DNA from: Verrucomicrobiales bacterium
GTDB lineage: Bacteria; Verrucomicrobiota; Verrucomicrobiia; Limisphaerales; J093
DNA length: 64,000 nucleotides
Reading direction: 5' to 3'
Assembly: GCA_024233215.1 (NCBI GenBank)
Contig: JACKPW010000017.1
Coordinates: forward strand, 89,298-153,297
A program made the translations under genes and the position numbers. The notes under the pieces are model-generated. The model was not told where the DNA came from, did not search any database, and saw only the letters and a list, made by a program, of their open reading frames with translations. Position 1 is the first letter of the stretch. The number at the start of each line of letters is the position of its first letter. This document shows, piece after piece, positions 51,906 through 60,348 of this stretch.

Positions 51906-53576
51906 TCACTCGCCGGCCACGGTGATTTCCGAAATGGTGGGCCCCTCGGTGGCCTCCGAGATTTCCAGTCGGACAGCCTGCGCAGTGACCGGGGCGAAGC
52001 TCCGCTTGAAATCCGCCCCCAACTGCGCGCCCGTCAGCAGAGTCCTCCACTCGCCCCCGTCGCGGTAGAGCAGTTGGAACTCCTGCACCCGCGGCGCATA
52101 CGCCTCGTTGATCCGCACCGACCCGATCCGGCGGGGCTTCGGAAACTCGATCCCGATCCACGCCTGTTTCGTTCCGGAGTCGGTGGCCCAACGCGTGTGC
52201 GAATCCCCGTCGAACGCACATTCCGCCGCGTAATCGTCCATCCCCTGGTAGACATTCGAGGCCGTCGCATTGACTTGCGAAGGCATGCTCACGACCGGCA
52301 GTTCCATCGCCGACCGATCCAGGTCCAACCGGATGACCGTGTCGATCTCCGCCTGGCTCGCAGCCGGAACCGTCACCACCCACCGGTCCGCTTCGGACTC
52401 GATGTGCGCCTGGCCCCCGGTCAGGACCGTGGCACTCCGCACTTCGGCCGGAAGCGCCGGCAACTCCAACCGGTCGTCCTGCCACTGAAACACGTGCAGA
52501 TAGACGCGGTTGCCGCGCCGCGTGCTCGCCAGGTTCTTTGTCGGTTTCCACGGGCCACCGCGCGTGCCGTAGATGCTCTCGCCATACCGCGCCAGCCACT
52601 GCCCCATCTCCTTCAAACGCGCCACCTGCCGGGGCTCGATCCGACCATCCGGCATCGGGCCCACATTGAACAGCAGGTTGCCGTCGCCCCCCGCACAGAA
52701 GACCAGCGTCTGAAGGCACTGCTTGAGGGATTTCATTTCGTCGCCCGGTTTCCAGGCCCACTGATGGCAGATGGTCATGCAGGTTTCCCACGGGCGCTGG
52801 TCCTGGTACTTGCCGACGCGTTGCTCGGGGGTGTCGAGGTCCTCCGGCAGACCGGTGCGGTTGTTGATTACGATCCCGGGTTGAAGGCCACGGATGATCT
52901 TCACCAATCCCATGCCGTCGTAGGCCTCCGCCGGTTTCCCGAGTCCGTCAAACCAGAAGACATCCAACCGGCCATAGTTCGAACACAGTTCGGTTACCTG
53001 CTGTTTGAGGTAAGCGAGGTACCGTTCGTGGCGGTCCGGCGTAAAGGCATCCGGGTGCTGCCAGTTCGGCTGCGAGTAATACAATCCGAAATGCAGGCCG
53101 GCCGCGTGACAGGCATCGGCCAGTTCCTTGACCACATCCCGTCCGAACGGGCTGGCTGGGTTGGTGATCTTGTAGTCGCTTGCCCTGGTGTCGAACATGC
53201 TGAAGCCATCGTGATGCCGGCTGGTGAAGACGAGGTATTTCATGCCGGCCGCCTGCGCGATGGCGACCCATTCGCGCGCATTGAAGTTCGTCGGGTTGAA
53301 TTCCCGGTAGAGGTTGTCGTAGGTCTCCGAGGGAATCTGCGTGCCCTTCGAACCATACCCCCTTCGGTCGCCGCCGCGGGACCAGCCGATCTCGGTGCCC
53401 TTGAGGCTCACGGGCCCCCAGTGAATGAACAGGCCAAACCGGGCGTCGCCCCACCATTGCTGATGTTCGGGGTAGGGTCGGGGACCGGGTACTACGGTGG
53501 GTTCAGCCGCACGCAGCGGAAAAACGGCCAGCAACGCAGCCGCAAGACCAAGGGTTGGGAGGAAGGAAGCGCGCAT
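51906..53576 (-). CDS. GH29 alpha-L-fucosidase with C-terminal F5/8-type C domain
   Basis: 556 residues from ATG 53576 with a signal peptide. The GH29 TIM barrel starts WWGDARFGLFIHWGPVS and includes YLVFTSRHHDGFSMFDT and the nucleophile region LDVFWFDGLGK (Asp at ~209). NLLFNVGPMPDGRI ends the barrel, and a beta-domain follows. A discoidin-type carbohydrate-binding domain covers ~425-555 (ATASNVYQGMDDYAAECAFDGDSHTRWATDS...). GH29 enzymes are retaining alpha-fucosidases. Together with the two GH95 genes it points to a fucose-containing substrate. Confidence 0.94.
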   Translation of the reverse strand: MRASFLPTLGLAAALLAVFPLRAAEPTVVPGPRPYPEHQQWWGDARFGLFIHWGPVSLKGTEIGWSRGGDRRGYGSKGTQIPSETYDNLYREFNPTNFNAREWVAIAQAAGMKYLVFTSRHHDGFSMFDTRASDYKITNPASPFGRDVVKELADACHAAGLHFGLYYSQPNWQHPDAFTPDRHERYLAYLKQQVTELCSNYGRLDVFWFDGLGKPAEAYDGMGLVKIIRGLQPGIVINNRTGLPEDLDTPEQRVGKYQDQRPWETCMTICHQWAWKPGDEMKSLKQCLQTLVFCAGGDGNLLFNVGPMPDGRIEPRQVARLKEMGQWLARYGESIYGTRGGPWKPTKNLASTRRGNRVYLHVFQWQDDRLELPALPAEVRSATVLTGGQAHIESEADRWVVTVPAASQAEIDTVIRLDLDRSAMELPVVSMPSQVNATASNVYQGMDDYAAECAFDGDSHTRWATDSGTKQAWIGIEFPKPRRIGSVRINEAYAPRVQEFQLLYRDGGEWRTLLTGAQLGADFKRSFAPVTAQAVRLEISEATEGPTISEITVAGE

Positions 53577-53733
53577 GGGACGAAAACGGGATTCAGGTTT
53601 TCCGGGCATTTACAGGAGTCGTGACGCCCGGAAGCCTAACCCTCCCGGCAGACTCCGTCGAGCCCCGTTCCGATCCCACGGCTCCGGCCCCACGCCGGAA
53701 GCGCGGACTGCCGGGTACGCGACCGCGACTCAA

Positions 53734-55512
53734 TCACTCCTCCACCAAACGAAGCAGCAGCGCCGTGTCGATCACCTCAGGCGTGTCAACCGAGTCGGAC
53801 GTGAAGCCGCCCCCACTCTCGATCCCGATCTTCAGCGGCACCCAATCCCTGCCGTTGGCGGAGGATTCCAGCCGGTAACGCCGGCCCGCCTCGGAGCGGA
53901 AGGAAACGTCGATCGACTGCGGCGAGATGGAGAAACCGGTGATCGCAAATCCCGGATGAGCCCCGCTGTCGGGCTGCGTGGGGAAGCTGACTGTGCCGCC
54001 CGACGTCTCGTTCCCGGACGGGTCGATGGCGAAGATCTCCGCGGTGTAGGTGGTGCCGGGATGCAGGCCGGTCACCTGAAATCGGGTGGCGGGACCCGAT
54101 GACCGGCTCAAGGTCGGCTCGAGATCGATGCGGTACCACCGGACCCCGCCCCGGTCGCTGGCCGGATTCCAGGAGAACAATGCGGTTTGATCGGTGACCT
54201 GGGAAACGGCGAAGCCGGGGTTCGGCCAGTCGGGCGGAGTCGAATCACGCTCGACCCGGTCGGCTTCCCCGGTTTGCAGATCGCGGATGATCACGTCGAA
54301 CGTGTTGTTGGTGTCCTCGAAACCCAGGTTGTCCGCCCGCGTGACGAAGGCCGCGAACCGGCCGTCACGGGAGAGGTCAAGGTAGGCGTCGTTGTCATCG
54401 GACGGGCCGGAATCATCGTTGCCGGGACCGTTGGGCCCCTGACTGAGGAGAACGGTGCGTTGATGGACCCGATCAAAGAGATAGACGTGACGCACCTCGG
54501 AATCGGTCACCGGGGGAATTGGATGAGTGGTGGCATTCAGGACGGACGCCGCACCGGAGGAGGCGATGTTGCCGGCACCATAATCCGGAAAACCGACCAA
54601 CTCCAGCGTCTCCCAGTTGCGATAGCGATAGCGCGCGCCGTTCGCGGTGGGATCCCCCGCCGGATAGATCGCGGATCGGGTCAACGTCAGCGTTCCCTCG
54701 GGCGAGATTCCACGGCGCGACCCGGTGGTCGCGGAGATCGTTCCCGCGATCCAGATCATCGTGCTGGAATACTTGGTCGGGAAGTTGGTGGCCTTCGTCA
54801 CGAACAGAATGCGGGAGCCGTCCGCGGAAATGGTGGGGAAGGTGCTGTCGGCGTCCCCCGGAACGCCGTCCACCTGACTCACCAACACGGTCCGAGTCGC
54901 TCCGGCACCGTCCTCGTCAAAGAGGCCGTTCTCGTCGGCGTCGCGGTCATGACGATAGATCTGCGTGACACCGTCCGGCACCAGGTCGTCGGTCAGGTTG
55001 GATGCCTTCGACATGTAGGCGATGAACCGGCCGTTGGCGCTGATGGTCGGGTAGTTTGAGACGTCGTTCCCCGGCTCCCAAGCCGCGTTCCGACTGATCC
55101 GACGGAACCGGGAAGGCGGCGCGATGCCAAGGGTCTGGCTGCGCACGGCACACACGTAGATGTCGGTGCTGATCCGGTCGGGGAGAAAGAAGTTCCCCGA
55201 CTGGAACGTCATCCACTCCCCGTCGTTGCTCATCTGCGGAAAAAGGGCGGCCCCCCAGTAGGTCTTCGGTCCGCTGCGCTGCGCGTTATAGATGACGCGC
55301 GTCTCGCGATCGAAGAACCCGACGTTGTCCTGCAGAAGGCCGCTGCCGGCAATCAGGTTGGTGGCCCGGGTATCGAAGGCCACGAACCGGCCATCGTCGC
55401 TCAGGCTGGGATTGCGCACCGCGCCGTTGGCGTTCTCCTGGGCGGTGACACTGCCGGCCGCGACGAGGCCGATCCCAATCCAGAGGAGAAACGAAGGGGC
55501 CGGGCCTCTCAT
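53734..55512 (-). CDS. secreted WD40-like (TolB/PD40) propeller with fibronectin type III domain
   Basis: 592 residues with a signal peptide (MRGPAPSFLLWIGIGLVAAGSVTAQ). Repeats of the PD40 type recur: NPSLSDDGRFVAFDTRATNL, YPTISANGRFIAYMSKASNL, FPTISADGSRILFVTKATN and YLDLSRDGRFAAFVTRADNL. A fibronectin type III domain lies at ~430-520 (SQVTDQTALFSWNPASDRGGVRWYRIDLEP). The end (RYRLESSANGRDWVPLKI) is a short beta-module frequent in verrucomicrobial exported proteins. It probably binds a surface partner or glycan; no enzymatic residues are evident. Confidence 0.82.
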   Translation of the reverse strand: MRGPAPSFLLWIGIGLVAAGSVTAQENANGAVRNPSLSDDGRFVAFDTRATNLIAGSGLLQDNVGFFDRETRVIYNAQRSGPKTYWGAALFPQMSNDGEWMTFQSGNFFLPDRISTDIYVCAVRSQTLGIAPPSRFRRISRNAAWEPGNDVSNYPTISANGRFIAYMSKASNLTDDLVPDGVTQIYRHDRDADENGLFDEDGAGATRTVLVSQVDGVPGDADSTFPTISADGSRILFVTKATNFPTKYSSTMIWIAGTISATTGSRRGISPEGTLTLTRSAIYPAGDPTANGARYRYRNWETLELVGFPDYGAGNIASSGAASVLNATTHPIPPVTDSEVRHVYLFDRVHQRTVLLSQGPNGPGNDDSGPSDDNDAYLDLSRDGRFAAFVTRADNLGFEDTNNTFDVIIRDLQTGEADRVERDSTPPDWPNPGFAVSQVTDQTALFSWNPASDRGGVRWYRIDLEPTLSRSSGPATRFQVTGLHPGTTYTAEIFAIDPSGNETSGGTVSFPTQPDSGAHPGFAITGFSISPQSIDVSFRSEAGRRYRLESSANGRDWVPLKIGIESGGGFTSDSVDTPEVIDTALLLRLVEE

Positions 55513-55796
55513 ACGGCAGAATCCGGGTCCCGCGGGGGAGTCTGTCTAGATCCATTCATGACAGCTGACGACGATAGCAGCTTACTCCGCCACTGCAAAC
55601 GGAAGTGTTGGCCATCATTAGCGCCCCATATCCACAGGCATCCGCATTGGATCCGTACCGCCGGGCCCGCCAGGCGGCAACCTGCGAGTTGACACAACGC
55701 ATGAAAAGCGCTTCTTTTCGCGCGGCTGAATCGGAAGATGAAGCATCGTCCGCGGGCCGTCTGCAGGATGTTGCGCCTTTCGCGTGATATCCCCGC

Positions 55797-55930
55797 AGGG
55801 TGTCAATCCGGGTGCCGGCAGGATGCGGCGCCCGAGGGAGCAAGTGAGGAGACGCCGGGGTTTGTGGCAACACAACCGGTCGAACCTCGGGGGGACACCC
55901 GCCGGGCTTCCGGCAGGCGGTGGCAGGACG
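55797..55930 (+). ncRNA. possible structured leader of the 115-residue protein gene
   Basis: Between 55513 and 55945 there is no gene. The last ~140 nt before the ATG at 55946 form consecutive hairpins. 55809-55817 pairs with 55826-55834 (9 bp, one G-T). 55855-55858 and 55862-55866 pair with 55871-55879 around a GCAA tetraloop. 55896-55903 pairs with 55916-55922. It ends just before the GGAG ribosome-binding site at 55935. It does not match any riboswitch class I can name with confidence. Confidence 0.35.
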
Positions 55931-55945
55931 TCTTGGAGATTGGTT

Positions 55946-56293
55946 ATGAAAACCAGGACCAAGGGACGCATTCGGACGCAGTTCGCGCCGGAAACGCGCT
56001 TCCAGGTGAAACTCTCACCCGAAGGCGCGCTGCGGCGGGAACGGTCGGCCCAGCTTGAGGACCTCAAGGTTCGCCTGCTACGACGACATGTCCTGCATGC
56101 TCCCAACATCGAGCTGATTCCGGCCATTCGTCGTGCGGCCAACGACGCCGCCTCGCTGGCATGGTTCACCCCGTGCCCGTTGCTGGTGTTCCCGACGCTG
56201 TTCGACGAAAAGGTGGAGTCGGCAAAACATGCCGCGGTGGTACAGGAGCGCATCTGGCTGCAAAGCCAGGAACTCCTGGCCAAGGCGGCCTGA
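55946..56293 (+). CDS. conserved hypothetical protein (115 residues)
   Basis: From ATG 55946, with GGAG 7 nt upstream. The N-terminus is basic (MKTRTKGRIRTQFAPETRF). A helical centre (LRRERSAQLEDLKVRLLRRHVLHAPN) leads to RRAANDAASLAWFTPCPLLVFPTLFDEKVESAKHAAVVQERI, a block I recall from short hypothetical proteins of Verrucomicrobiota. No enzymatic motif or signal peptide is visible. It is flanked by a possibly structured leader and a strong terminator, so it is an independent transcription unit. Confidence 0.75.
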   Translation: MKTRTKGRIRTQFAPETRFQVKLSPEGALRRERSAQLEDLKVRLLRRHVLHAPNIELIPAIRRAANDAASLAWFTPCPLLVFPTLFDEKVESAKHAAVVQERIWLQSQELLAKAA

Positions 56294-56306
56294 GTCAGTA
56301 AACGAA

Positions 56307-56338
56307 CCGCCGGTCGGCCCTTTCGGGTCGGCCGGCGG
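56307..56338 (+). terminator. intrinsic terminator-like hairpin
   Basis: A 14-bp stem with two G-T pairs (CCGCCGGTCGGCCC with GGGTCGGCCGGCGG) and a TTTC loop, 13 bp after the stop at 56293 and followed by AATTTGCTTTC. Confidence 0.75.
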
Positions 56339-56362
56339 AATTTGCTTTCTGACTGAAGATTT

Positions 56363-56511
56363 GGGACTCGCAGAGCTCGTCCCTCCAGTCGGAAACCGAA
56401 ACCCCGCGGAGGGACGAGTTCCACGAGTCCCTGACTTGATCGGTCGGCGGAAGAGAATGGGACTCGTGGAACTCGTCCCTCCATGTCGCGGCTCGTCCCT
56501 CTGCGAGAATT
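56363..56511. repeat. REP family 2 cluster upstream of RAYT-2
   Basis: Three 24-bp units lie at 56363-56386, 56408-56431 (inverted) and 56459-56482. The core is GGGACTCGTGGAACTCGTCC plus CTCC, itself an imperfect palindrome. The last unit is followed by ATGTCGCGGCTCGTCCCTC. The same arrangement is repeated downstream of the gene at 57072-57212. Confidence 0.9.
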
Positions 56512-56568
56512 AGGCATCATCTTTATGCTTACATAACACACCCACATCACATAGAGTCTCCCTGCGCC

Positions 56569-57057
56569 ATGACCCCCACTGACCAACCGGGGCGCAGGAG
56601 CCTGCCCCACCTGCCGCCGCGGGAACTCGCCAACCAGAGCATTGTCATTCACGTGATCCAGGTGGTGCACCGGAGGCAACCGTTGCTCGCGCGCGTGGAA
56701 GCGGCCCGGACCATCCTCGAGGCATGGCAGCGGGCGGACTACTGGCTCGTCGGCCGGTACGTCCTCATGCCCGATCACCTGCATTTGTTCTGTGCTCCCG
56801 CTCGTTTCCCCTCCACTCCGTTGAAGCAATGGATGGCCTTCTGGCGGGCGGATGCCACCCGAAAGTGGCCCTGGCCAAGGGAGAAACCGATTTGGCAGAA
56901 AGACTTCTTCGATCGCCAGCTTCGTCACGGGGAGAACTACACGGCGAAATGGAACTATGTACTGGCCAACCCGGTGCGAGCCGGGTTGGCCGCCAGCGTG
57001 GAGGACTGGCCATGGCAGGGCGAACTGCACCCGCTCATGTGGCACGATGCCGTGTAG
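56569..57057 (+). CDS. REP-associated tyrosine transposase, RAYT-2
   Basis: 162 residues, compact. The Y1/HUH site is VLMPDHLHLFCAP (His-Leu-His at ~67-69). The C-terminal block WQKDFFDRQLRHGENYTAKWNYVLANPVRAGL carries candidate catalytic Tyr residues (NYTAKWNY). This is a different RAYT subgroup from the 27.8 kb gene (shorter, no N-terminal extension, IVIHVIQVVHRRQPLL start). It is flanked on both sides by REP family 2 clusters, not family 1, so each transposase keeps its own palindromes. The gene is intact. Confidence 0.92.
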   Translation: MTPTDQPGRRSLPHLPPRELANQSIVIHVIQVVHRRQPLLARVEAARTILEAWQRADYWLVGRYVLMPDHLHLFCAPARFPSTPLKQWMAFWRADATRKWPWPREKPIWQKDFFDRQLRHGENYTAKWNYVLANPVRAGLAASVEDWPWQGELHPLMWHDAV

Positions 57058-57071
57058 GTACATCCCCCCTC

Positions 57072-57212
57072 GGAGGGACGAGTTCCACGAGTCCCTGACT
57101 TGAGTCCGCGAATTGAATCCCTGACCCGACCGGCTAACTGGTAAGAATGGGACTCGTGGAACTCGTCCCTCCATGTCGCGGCTCGTCCCTCCATGTCGCG
57201 GCTCGTCCGTCC
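57072..57212. repeat. REP family 2 cluster downstream of RAYT-2
   Basis: Units at 57072-57095 (GGAGGGACGAGTTCCACGAG plus TCCC) and 57149-57172 (inverted), then two tandem copies of a 20-bp unit CATGTCGCGGCTCGTCC(C/G)TC at ~57172-57211. The DNA between the units starts CTGACTTGA, as in the upstream cluster. Confidence 0.9.
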
Positions 57213-57231
57213 GGGGGAGGCAGGCTCTGGG

Positions 57232-59469
57232 TCAGCGACAGCGCACCATCACCCGAAGGCGCATGGACTGATATCCGCCGGCGTTGCCCGCAAACGTCCA
57301 GTCCGGGTTGTCCGTGCTCTGGTTCCCGATGCCGACATCCGCCTTTCGGCCCTCGCGCCAGTGGTTGATCGCAAACAGCGTCTGTCGCGCGTCGTGATTG
57401 TGCACCTGCATCGACCCATAGCCGTCCGGCGGGAAGGCCACTTCGTCGCCGAAATCGAAGACGTCGGACGATGCGTTCGGCACTTTGGCACTGTTCTGTT
57501 GCCCGTAGTTGTTCGACCAGAACTCGATATTTCCGCCGCCAAGCCGTTCGCCGGTCACGATGCCCTTCACGTTCGAGAACACGTTCAGGTTGGCGAGGTT
57601 CTGCTGGAAATGCGCCCCAGTGCCAGACGCCGGCACGCCGACCTTCGAAATGTCGTCCGTGAACGCATCCATCGAAACGTAGACGTCCTGCGTGTTCCAG
57701 TCCGCATCGCTCAATTCGACGAAATAGGCGATGCGATCGAACGCTCCCTGGATCCCGGCATGGTTGTCCACGGCGTAGCGGATGGGGGATCCGAGGCCCG
57801 CCAGGTCGAGTTCATAGACCAGTTGATAATCCTTCGCCTCAGGAACGTGTTGCTTCACCCAGTCGCGTCGGGGGCGTTCGCCCGCCCGGAAGGACCCCGC
57901 CGGAAGCCCCTCCCGGTTCATCAGGTTCGGCTCTGCCAATCCGTTCCAGGCAAACCGCACCGCCACCGGGTGTTTCACGTCCGGCGCCGACAGAATCACG
58001 CCGTCGCCTTCGATGCGGGCATCAGCCTTCACAAATCCGCCTTCCTCCGCGTCGATGATCTCGAACCAGTCGAGCGGCTTGCCGTCCCGGCTGGCCAACC
58101 CGCTGCCGACATGGTCGAAGGTCACCCGGAGCGTGTCCCCCTCGGTGGTCAGCGACTTGAACGTGGGTCCGCTGCACACGAGGTCCTTCTCTCCGTAGGT
58201 GCGCGCCCGGGCCAGCAGGGCCAACCGATGGCCGACGTCCTTCTTGTTGACCGGATGGATGTCGTTGAGATCGCCGACATCACTGATGACAGCCATCCCG
58301 GTGTTGGGAATGGTCCGGGCAGCCACGGTCTGGGCCTCCCACAACTCCGCCAGCGTCTTCGGATCGCCCCCGTATTTGAACGGGGCGATCTGGACAAAGT
58401 AGAACGGGAATACCTCGTCCTGCCAGCACTGGCGCCAGCCGCCCACCAGCGCCTTCATCCGTTCGGCATAAAGCATGCCCTCCGACTGGTTGGACTCCCC
58501 CTGATACCAGATGGCGCCCCGCAACGCGAAGGGCACCAGCGGATGGATCATGCCGTTGAAGAGCGCGGTGGCCTGCTGGACATCACCGGGCGGCAGCAAT
58601 TCGGAGGGATAGGCCGGCACCGACGGTACCAACTCGTTCGACGCCATCGCCCGCCGCGCAGCCTCCAGCCACTTCGCATACTCATCCAGCGTTTTCCCCA
58701 ACCGCTCTCGATGCTGCGGCGTCGTGGGGTCGCCCAGAAGCAACCGTTCATAATCGTTCTTCAAGGCGGGAACCGCGGCAAACCCCTCGGGGGGCGTCCA
58801 GGACTCGATGCGCGTGCCGCCCCAGTCGGCCTCGATCAAACCGACCGGCACTTTGAGTTGCTCGTGCAATTCGCGGCCGAAGTGGTAGGCAACGGCGGAG
58901 AATCCCTGCCAACCGCCCTCCGCCACGCTTTGCGGCGTGCACACCTTCCATGTGCCCTCGATGTCGGTTTGCGGCACCGGCGTCCAGCGGTTTTGCACCA
59001 TCAGCAACCGGATGCCGGGATGGTCGGCAGCGGCGATCTCCGCTTGTGCGGCGGGGCCTTGCCCAATGCCGAACTCCATGTTCGACTGACCCGAACACAG
59101 CCACACCTCGCCGATCAGGATGTCGTCGAATTCCAACGTGTTCGAACCGCTCACGCTCAGCGTGTAGGGACCGCCGGCCGGCATCGCCGGCAGCACCACC
59201 TTCCATTCGCCGTGGCCATTGGCTGATGCCGACCGACTGGCATTTCCCAGTTTCACGGCGACCGTTTCCCCCGCATCCGCCCACCCCCAGATCGTGAGCG
59301 GCTTCTGCTGCTGCATCACCATGTGGCTGCCAAACACCCGGGGCAATCGAACCTCCGCCGTAGCCTTGGGGGTGGTCGACAGGCAGACACCGGCAAGGGT
59401 CAGAACTCCAAGCCAGCCGGTCAGGCCGCAATTCCGGAAGATCCGCGCAAACGATCGTTTCGTCATCAT
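57232..59469 (-). CDS. sialate O-acetylesterase (SASA/SGNH family)
   Basis: 745 residues with an N-terminal signal (hydrophobic ~14-32). A beta-domain (VRLPRVFGSHMVMQQQKPLTIWGWADAGETV) precedes the SGNH esterase domain, with LCSGQSNMEFGIGQ (nucleophile Ser at ~129), EADWGGTRIESWTP, AIWYQGESN and DLNDIHPVNK (Asp-His pair). A C-terminal beta-sandwich follows at ~520-745 (YVSMDAFTDDISKVGVP...), seemingly an extra carbohydrate-binding or jelly-roll domain. It removes acetyl esters from sugars so that fucosidases and sulfatases can reach them. It is expressed alone between REP cluster 2 and the endonuclease V gene. Confidence 0.92.
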   Translation of the reverse strand: MMTKRSFARIFRNCGLTGWLGVLTLAGVCLSTTPKATAEVRLPRVFGSHMVMQQQKPLTIWGWADAGETVAVKLGNASRSASANGHGEWKVVLPAMPAGGPYTLSVSGSNTLEFDDILIGEVWLCSGQSNMEFGIGQGPAAQAEIAAADHPGIRLLMVQNRWTPVPQTDIEGTWKVCTPQSVAEGGWQGFSAVAYHFGRELHEQLKVPVGLIEADWGGTRIESWTPPEGFAAVPALKNDYERLLLGDPTTPQHRERLGKTLDEYAKWLEAARRAMASNELVPSVPAYPSELLPPGDVQQATALFNGMIHPLVPFALRGAIWYQGESNQSEGMLYAERMKALVGGWRQCWQDEVFPFYFVQIAPFKYGGDPKTLAELWEAQTVAARTIPNTGMAVISDVGDLNDIHPVNKKDVGHRLALLARARTYGEKDLVCSGPTFKSLTTEGDTLRVTFDHVGSGLASRDGKPLDWFEIIDAEEGGFVKADARIEGDGVILSAPDVKHPVAVRFAWNGLAEPNLMNREGLPAGSFRAGERPRRDWVKQHVPEAKDYQLVYELDLAGLGSPIRYAVDNHAGIQGAFDRIAYFVELSDADWNTQDVYVSMDAFTDDISKVGVPASGTGAHFQQNLANLNVFSNVKGIVTGERLGGGNIEFWSNNYGQQNSAKVPNASSDVFDFGDEVAFPPDGYGSMQVHNHDARQTLFAINHWREGRKADVGIGNQSTDNPDWTFAGNAGGYQSMRLRVMVRCR

Positions 59470-59555
59470 AAGGTCCGATCAGTCTACCGCAGGGAGAAGC
59501 GCCGACGCCATGCCGGAGTGGGGTTTCGCTCACCGTAGCCACCGACGTACAGTAG

Positions 59556-59674
59556 GCGCAAATCTCCCAAGCCCCGCACCCCCCTCCCACGCCCTGAGCC
59601 CTCGCACCGATCCACGCAACCGTGTGTCCCCCTCCTCCCGGGAAATCTCAGCGCGGACTGACGTCCGCGGCTAC
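59556..59674 (+). repeat. 120-bp class element, copy A
   Basis: 119 bp beginning GCGCAAATCTCCCAAGCCCC and ending CTGACGTCCGCGGCTAC, matching 61995-62114 along its whole length with scattered substitutions. The last 29 bp (CAGCGCGGACTGACGTCCGC plus GGCTAC) are the best conserved and palindromic (CGCGGAC..GTCCGCG). It contains the stop codon and the last eight codons of endonuclease V. Confidence 0.8.
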
Positions 59675-60325
59675 GAGGCGGTCCGCCCGGCGCGTGGGTT
59701 CCGGAAGCCGGAAGCCGCCCCCGCACGCAAGCACCAATTCCACCGCTCCCGCCAGATCGATCCGGTGCCCCACACTGACATACAACGGACGCACGCTGTC
59801 CCGGCTCCGCAACACGCAGCCGATCACTGCGGCGCCGTCGTGGAGCAGTTCCCGGTCGCCCCGCTTCTGCCCTGGTTCCGTGGCATCCCCGATCAATCGG
59901 CTCTTGGCACATCCCACCGACGGCAGATCCAGCAGCACCCCCAGATGACAGGCAATGCCGAAGCGGCGTGGATGCGCAAGCCCCTGCCCGTCGCAGAGCA
60001 GCACGTCCGGCGCGGTGTTCAGGCGCTCCAATACCGCCAACAGCGCCGGCGCCTCCCGGAAGGACAAAAGCCCGGGCACGTAGGGAAAGGTCAACGGTCG
60101 CCGTGCCACGTGCTGTTCAACCACCCGCCCGGTTTCCCCGTCCCAAAGCACAACCCCGGCAACGCAGTCGCGACCGTCCCGGGAAAACGCGGCGTCGAGA
60201 CCGGCCACAAGCCGCGGCGCCGCCCCGATCGGTTCCACCCGCACCCGGGCGGCCAGTTCGCGCTGCACCGCGATTGCCTCGCGCGGGGCCAGGGCCCAGG
60301 AATGCGGCGGAATCGGGATTCTCAT
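59648..60325 (-). CDS. nfi: endonuclease V
   Basis: 225 residues from ATG 60325. Endonuclease V cuts DNA near deaminated bases such as hypoxanthine. Conserved blocks: VAGLDAAFSRDG with the catalytic Asp (~44), VPGLLSFREAPALLAVLERL, LLCDGQGLAHPRRFGIACHLGV with Asp ~112, and VGCAKSRLIG with the structural Lys. The C-terminal residues VAADVSPR and the stop codon are encoded within a 120-bp repeat, so the native end was probably replaced. It follows the LysE gene by 23 bp. Confidence 0.92.
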   Translation of the reverse strand: MRIPIPPHSWALAPREAIAVQRELAARVRVEPIGAAPRLVAGLDAAFSRDGRDCVAGVVLWDGETGRVVEQHVARRPLTFPYVPGLLSFREAPALLAVLERLNTAPDVLLCDGQGLAHPRRFGIACHLGVLLDLPSVGCAKSRLIGDATEPGQKRGDRELLHDGAAVIGCVLRSRDSVRPLYVSVGHRIDLAGAVELVLACGGGFRLPEPTRRADRLVAADVSPR

Positions 60326-60348
60326 GCCAACACGAAAGGGCCGGAGCC

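Noticed and set aside
55830..55885. SAM-I-like riboswitch fragments (GAGGGA ... GGCAAC)
   Set aside because: Only isolated short motifs match; the P1 strands and the core order of the class are absent, so the leader is left unclassified.
55861..55910. Possible tRNA T-arm (GGTTCGACC on the minus strand)
   Set aside because: The flanking bases do not form the T-stem or an acceptor stem, and no anticodon arm is present.
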